In this document: in pieces, positions 6,187-8,330 of the stretch
Layout: every line of letters begins with the position of its first letter
Numbering within the stretch: the stretch's first letter is position 1
DNA from: Deltaproteobacteria bacterium
GTDB taxonomy: Bacteria; Desulfobacterota; Binatia; UBA9968
DNA length: 8,330 bases
Assembly (NCBI GenBank): GCA_020027655.1
Contig: JAHKKJ010000124.1
Span: forward strand, 1-8,330
Direction of reading: 5' to 3'
Position numbers and translations under genes: made by a program
The notes under the pieces: generated by a model
What the model was told of the DNA's origin: nothing
The model's input: only the letters and a program-made list of their open reading frames with translations
The model's database searches: none

Positions 6187-7248
6187 TTATGGCCCGCGCC
6201 AGCGGAGAACGTCATAAGCCAACACCCCGTCTTGCTTTCCTGCCACTCTTAGGAGCCCTAGGTCGCGAACCTCTACAAACTCTTTCACGCGCTCATAGGT
6301 ACTGCCGGTGATTAGCATTTGTCCTGGTCCGGCGTTCGACTCGAAACGCTGGGCGACGTTTACCTCGTTACCGATCACGGTGTAGTCCGTCCTGCGTTCC
6401 GATCCTATATTTCCGGCGATAACAGTTCCGGTATTGATTCCGATTCCCATGTGGAGATGAAGGTCAGGGAATCTGGCGAAGCTGACACCTTTTAGCCGCT
6501 CCTGCATGACAAGCGCGCAGCGCACGGCACTTGAGGGGTGATCTTCGTGACCGATCGGCGCTCCGAAAAACGCCATAAATCCGTCTCCTCGAAATTTGTC
6601 GAGGGTGCCTCGGTGCTCAAAGACGATATCGATCACGTGTGTCAGATAAACGTTGATAATCTCAACGGCGTCCTGCGGGTCAAGTCGCTCGGCCAGCGGT
6701 GTGAACCCGCGCAGGTCGCCGAAGAGAACGGTGACTTCGCGCTTTTCTCCGCCCAGCTTTAGCTGCCGTTCCGGATCGGCAATGATCTCCGCAGCAACTT
6801 CTTCGGACACGTACCGACCGAAAAGCGTGCGCAGTAGCCGGTTTTTTGTCTCGATGTCATCATGCAGCGTCTTGATCCGGAGCAGGGACTTGACGCGGGT
6901 CAACAGCTCCTCGCGGTTAAAGGGTTTGGTCAAAAAGTCATCGGCGCCTGCTTCGATGCCGCGGATCCGATGGGAAACGTCGTGCAGGGCCGTTAACATC
7001 ACCACCGGGAGGAGGCGTGTGGTCTCGTTGGCGCGAATCCTCTCGCAGACCTCATACCCTGACATACCGGGCATCATTACGTCCAAGAGAACCAAATCCG
7101 CGGCAGCGTTCTCCACAAGATTCAAGGCCGTCGGCCCATCAGTGGCGGTGATGACCGCGTATTGCGCTGAGGTCAGTGCTTTCGTCAGAAGATCGAGATT
7201 TTGCTTGTTGTCATCGACTGCGAGGATCCGAGGGGTTGAAGCCTTCAT
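6187..7248 (-). CDS. response regulator with class III adenylate cyclase output
   Basis: This 353-residue soluble protein has two domains. The receiver (about 6-124) has the acidic pair D12/D13, phospho-acceptor D56 (DLVLLDVMMPG), T86 and K108 (LTKPF). A helical linker (about 127-165, ending in LFGRYVSEEVAAEII) precedes the class III nucleotide cyclase domain (about 168-350). The cyclase looks catalytically complete: metal-binding D178 (FGDLRGFT) and D222 (FRGDG), purine-selecting K218 and D288 (RRTDYT) in the pair expected for ATP, and transition-state N297 and R301 (VNVAQR). It should make cAMP under phosphorylation control; preference over GTP is inferred from the Lys-Asp pair. It follows the single-domain regulator with an 8-nt gap and only a weak ribosome site, so coupling is likely. 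No cAMP receptor is seen here. Confidence 0.93.
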   Translation of the reverse strand: MKASTPRILAVDDNKQNLDLLTKALTSAQYAVITATDGPTALNLVENAAADLVLLDVMMPGMSGYEVCERIRANETTRLLPVVMLTALHDVSHRIRGIEAGADDFLTKPFNREELLTRVKSLLRIKTLHDDIETKNRLLRTLFGRYVSEEVAAEIIADPERQLKLGGEKREVTVLFGDLRGFTPLAERLDPQDAVEIINVYLTHVIDIVFEHRGTLDKFRGDGFMAFFGAPIGHEDHPSSAVRCALVMQERLKGVSFARFPDLHLHMGIGINTGTVIAGNIGSERRTDYTVIGNEVNVAQRFESNAGPGQMLITGSTYERVKEFVEVRDLGLLRVAGKQDGVLAYDVLRWRGP

Positions 7249-7256
7249 GGCCGTGC

Positions 7257-7631
7257 TCAGTTTTCGGGAACCAATTTCCGAATCATTTGTAGCAACTCGC
7301 GAGGACTATAGGGCTTTGCCAGGTAAGCAGAGGCGCCAGCATCCTTCGCCTTCTGGTCGTCGCCACTGAGCGCGAACGAGGTGATCACGATAATCGGGAT
7401 AGCGGCGGTCTTGGGATCAGCGCGAAGCCTGCGGGTCGCGTCCAGCCCCGACAGCTTAGGAAGCTGGATATCCATAAGAATCAGGTCAGGCAACTCGCGG
7501 AGCGCCGTCGCCACGCCCGCCTGGCCATCCCGCGCTTCGATCAGCTGATAGGCAGTGCGCGCAAGAAGCTGCCGCACCATCTTTAGATTGTACTCGTTAT
7601 CTTCCACGTAGAGGACGGTCTTGTCGCTCAT
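7257..7631 (-). CDS. single-domain (CheY/DivK-like) response regulator
   Basis: This 124-residue protein is a stand-alone receiver with no output domain: acidic residues E10 and D11, phospho-acceptor D54 (LILMDIQLP), T84 followed by S85, and K106 (YLAKPYSP). Such proteins act as diffusible switches or as phosphate carriers in relays. Its ATG overlaps the kinase stop (ATGA, 4 nt), and GGAGGGA lies 4 nt upstream at 7636-7642, fixing the start. Lying between a kinase and a receiver-cyclase, it is likely a shared phosphorylation partner or phosphate sink of the same kinase. DivK-like is a similarity of form only. Confidence 0.93.
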   Translation of the reverse strand: MSDKTVLYVEDNEYNLKMVRQLLARTAYQLIEARDGQAGVATALRELPDLILMDIQLPKLSGLDATRRLRADPKTAAIPIIVITSFALSGDDQKAKDAGASAYLAKPYSPRELLQMIRKLVPEN

Positions 7632-8299
7632 GTGGTCCCTCCATGGACACGCAAAGGGATTGAAAAGAAAAAGTTCGACCCCTTTCCCAGCTCGCTTTCC
7701 ACCCAGATTCGGCCGCCGTGCATTTCCACGAACTTCTTCGTGATATTTAGCCCGAGGCCGGTCCCGCTGAACTCCCGTGTCATCGCCGTATCTACTTGCC
7801 GGAACTCAGCAAAAATATTTTTCAGCTCTTCCCTTGGTATGCCGATGCCGGTATCCGAGACGTGATAGAGGAGATCGTCCCCCTGTCGCTCTACCCAGAC
7901 CGCCACGCGCCCACGTTTGCAGAATTTCAGCGCGTTTCCCACCAGGTTCATAAGACATTGGGTGATTCGCCTTCCGTCCCCGAAGGCGAGCGGAATATCG
8001 TCCTCGGCCGCGGCGTCGAATCCCAATCCCTTTTCCAAGGCCAGCGATTGAAGCGAGGTGCGGACGGTCTCGACCACGTCCTGCACGGAATACTCGCCCA
8101 AAACCAGCTCCATGCGCCCGGCTTCGATCTTGGAAAGATCCAGAACGTCATTTATCAGATTGAGCAAATGCTTGCCATTCACTTGGACATCTATAAGCGG
8201 CTCTCTCAAGTGAGGCGGTACCTCTCCATAGATGTCGTCCAGAAGCATCTCAACAAATCCTAGGATAGCGTTCATCGGCGTGCGCAACTCATGGCTCAT
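7628..8299 (-). CDS. sensor histidine kinase, catalytic core (5' part beyond window and out of frame)
   Basis: The visible frame begins at the ATG of MSHELRTP and gives 223 residues. HisKA covers about 1-65 with phospho-acceptor H3; HATPase_c covers about 108-217 with N box NLVGNALKF (N122), G1 box DTGIGI (D149) and G2 box GTGLGL (179-184). A kinase cannot normally start at the H-box: the helix before it is needed. The preceding bases encode SKAKSEFL, the expected lead-in, but in another frame, so a one-base deletion near 8304-8305 appears to split the gene. The true protein should extend past 8330 with sensor domains. The C-terminus ends RVHGGTT and overlaps the next gene by 4 nt. Its core resembles the GAF-PAS kinase at the left of the window (both contain EMHGG, IWVESE), but is a separate kinase. 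Confidence 0.85.
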   Translation of the reverse strand: MSHELRTPMNAILGFVEMLLDDIYGEVPPHLREPLIDVQVNGKHLLNLINDVLDLSKIEAGRMELVLGEYSVQDVVETVRTSLQSLALEKGLGFDAAAEDDIPLAFGDGRRITQCLMNLVGNALKFCKRGRVAVWVERQGDDLLYHVSDTGIGIPREELKNIFAEFRQVDTAMTREFSGTGLGLNITKKFVEMHGGRIWVESELGKGSNFFFSIPLRVHGGTT

Positions 8300-8330
8300 G
8301 TTGGCAGAAATTCGGACTTGGCCTTGCTCG
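8297..8330 (-). pseudogene. upstream piece of the right-hand kinase in the shifted frame
   Basis: On the minus strand, from 8328, the codons read S K A K S E F L P T and then stop at the TGA in ATGAGC. SKAKSEFL is the standard lead-in to A-N-M-S-H-E-L-R-T-P in kinases of this type. Adding one G after the CTG codon (between 8305 and 8304) would join it to the downstream frame as SKAKSEFLANMSHELRTP. This is therefore the 5' continuation of the same gene, broken by a frameshift or by a sequencing error. Confidence 0.75.

Noticed and set aside
6653..7369. Long plus-strand frame opposite the receiver-cyclase gene
   Set aside because: Ser/Arg-rich shadow of a well-conserved gene, and it runs across two genes of the other strand.
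1..8330. CRISPR array, tRNA/rRNA genes, transposase or phage genes
   Set aside because: No regularly spaced repeats, no tRNA-like arms and no transposase or phage protein motifs were seen.

Overview
The window looks like a chromosomal stretch from an uncultured environmental Gram-negative bacterium of moderate GC. The signal-peptide cupredoxin, the soluble two-component proteins, the aromatic-ring-type hydrolases and the dispersed intergenic repeats would suit a soil or groundwater proteobacterium-like or NC10/Rokubacteria/Binatota-like lineage. This placement is a weak inference; no marker gene is present.

Left block (1-2366, minus strand): an unidentified 194-residue protein with a strong ribosome binding site is followed 7 nt later by a cytoplasmic GAF-PAS-HisKA-HATPase sensor kinase. 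Directly after the kinase stop lies what looks like the C-terminal third of a receiver domain with no visible start, so its response regulator seems truncated or decayed. A gap of about 490 bp (2367-2855) follows. It holds a possible minus-strand promoter, a perfect hairpin, and a startless open frame that ends by overlapping the next gene's ATG.

Middle block (2856-5669, plus strand): an alpha/beta hydrolase of the kynurenine-formamidase/carboxylesterase type (HGGYW, GHSAGG), an amidohydrolase of the 2-pyrone-4,6-dicarboxylate lactonase (LigI) type, and an exported cupredoxin fused to a carboxypeptidase-regulatory-like beta-sandwich. The gap between the two hydrolases carries dispersed-repeat sequence with a 9-bp direct repeat around a small palindromic unit.

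Right block (5692-8330, minus strand, convergent with the cupredoxin): a tight signalling operon. It runs from a histidine kinase (5' end outside the window, with an apparent one-base deletion just before its H-box), to a single-domain response regulator overlapping it by 4 nt, to a receiver-class III adenylate cyclase, to a membrane-anchored superoxide-reductase-like protein. The last protein keeps three of the iron-ligand histidines but lacks the cysteine. The layout suggests a phosphorelay controlling cAMP synthesis, with an atypical redox or metal protein as the last product of the same transcript.

The most notable items are the cysteine-less superoxide-reductase-like protein in a signalling operon, the kinase frameshift, the truncated receiver, and the unknown gene coupled to the GAF-PAS kinase.
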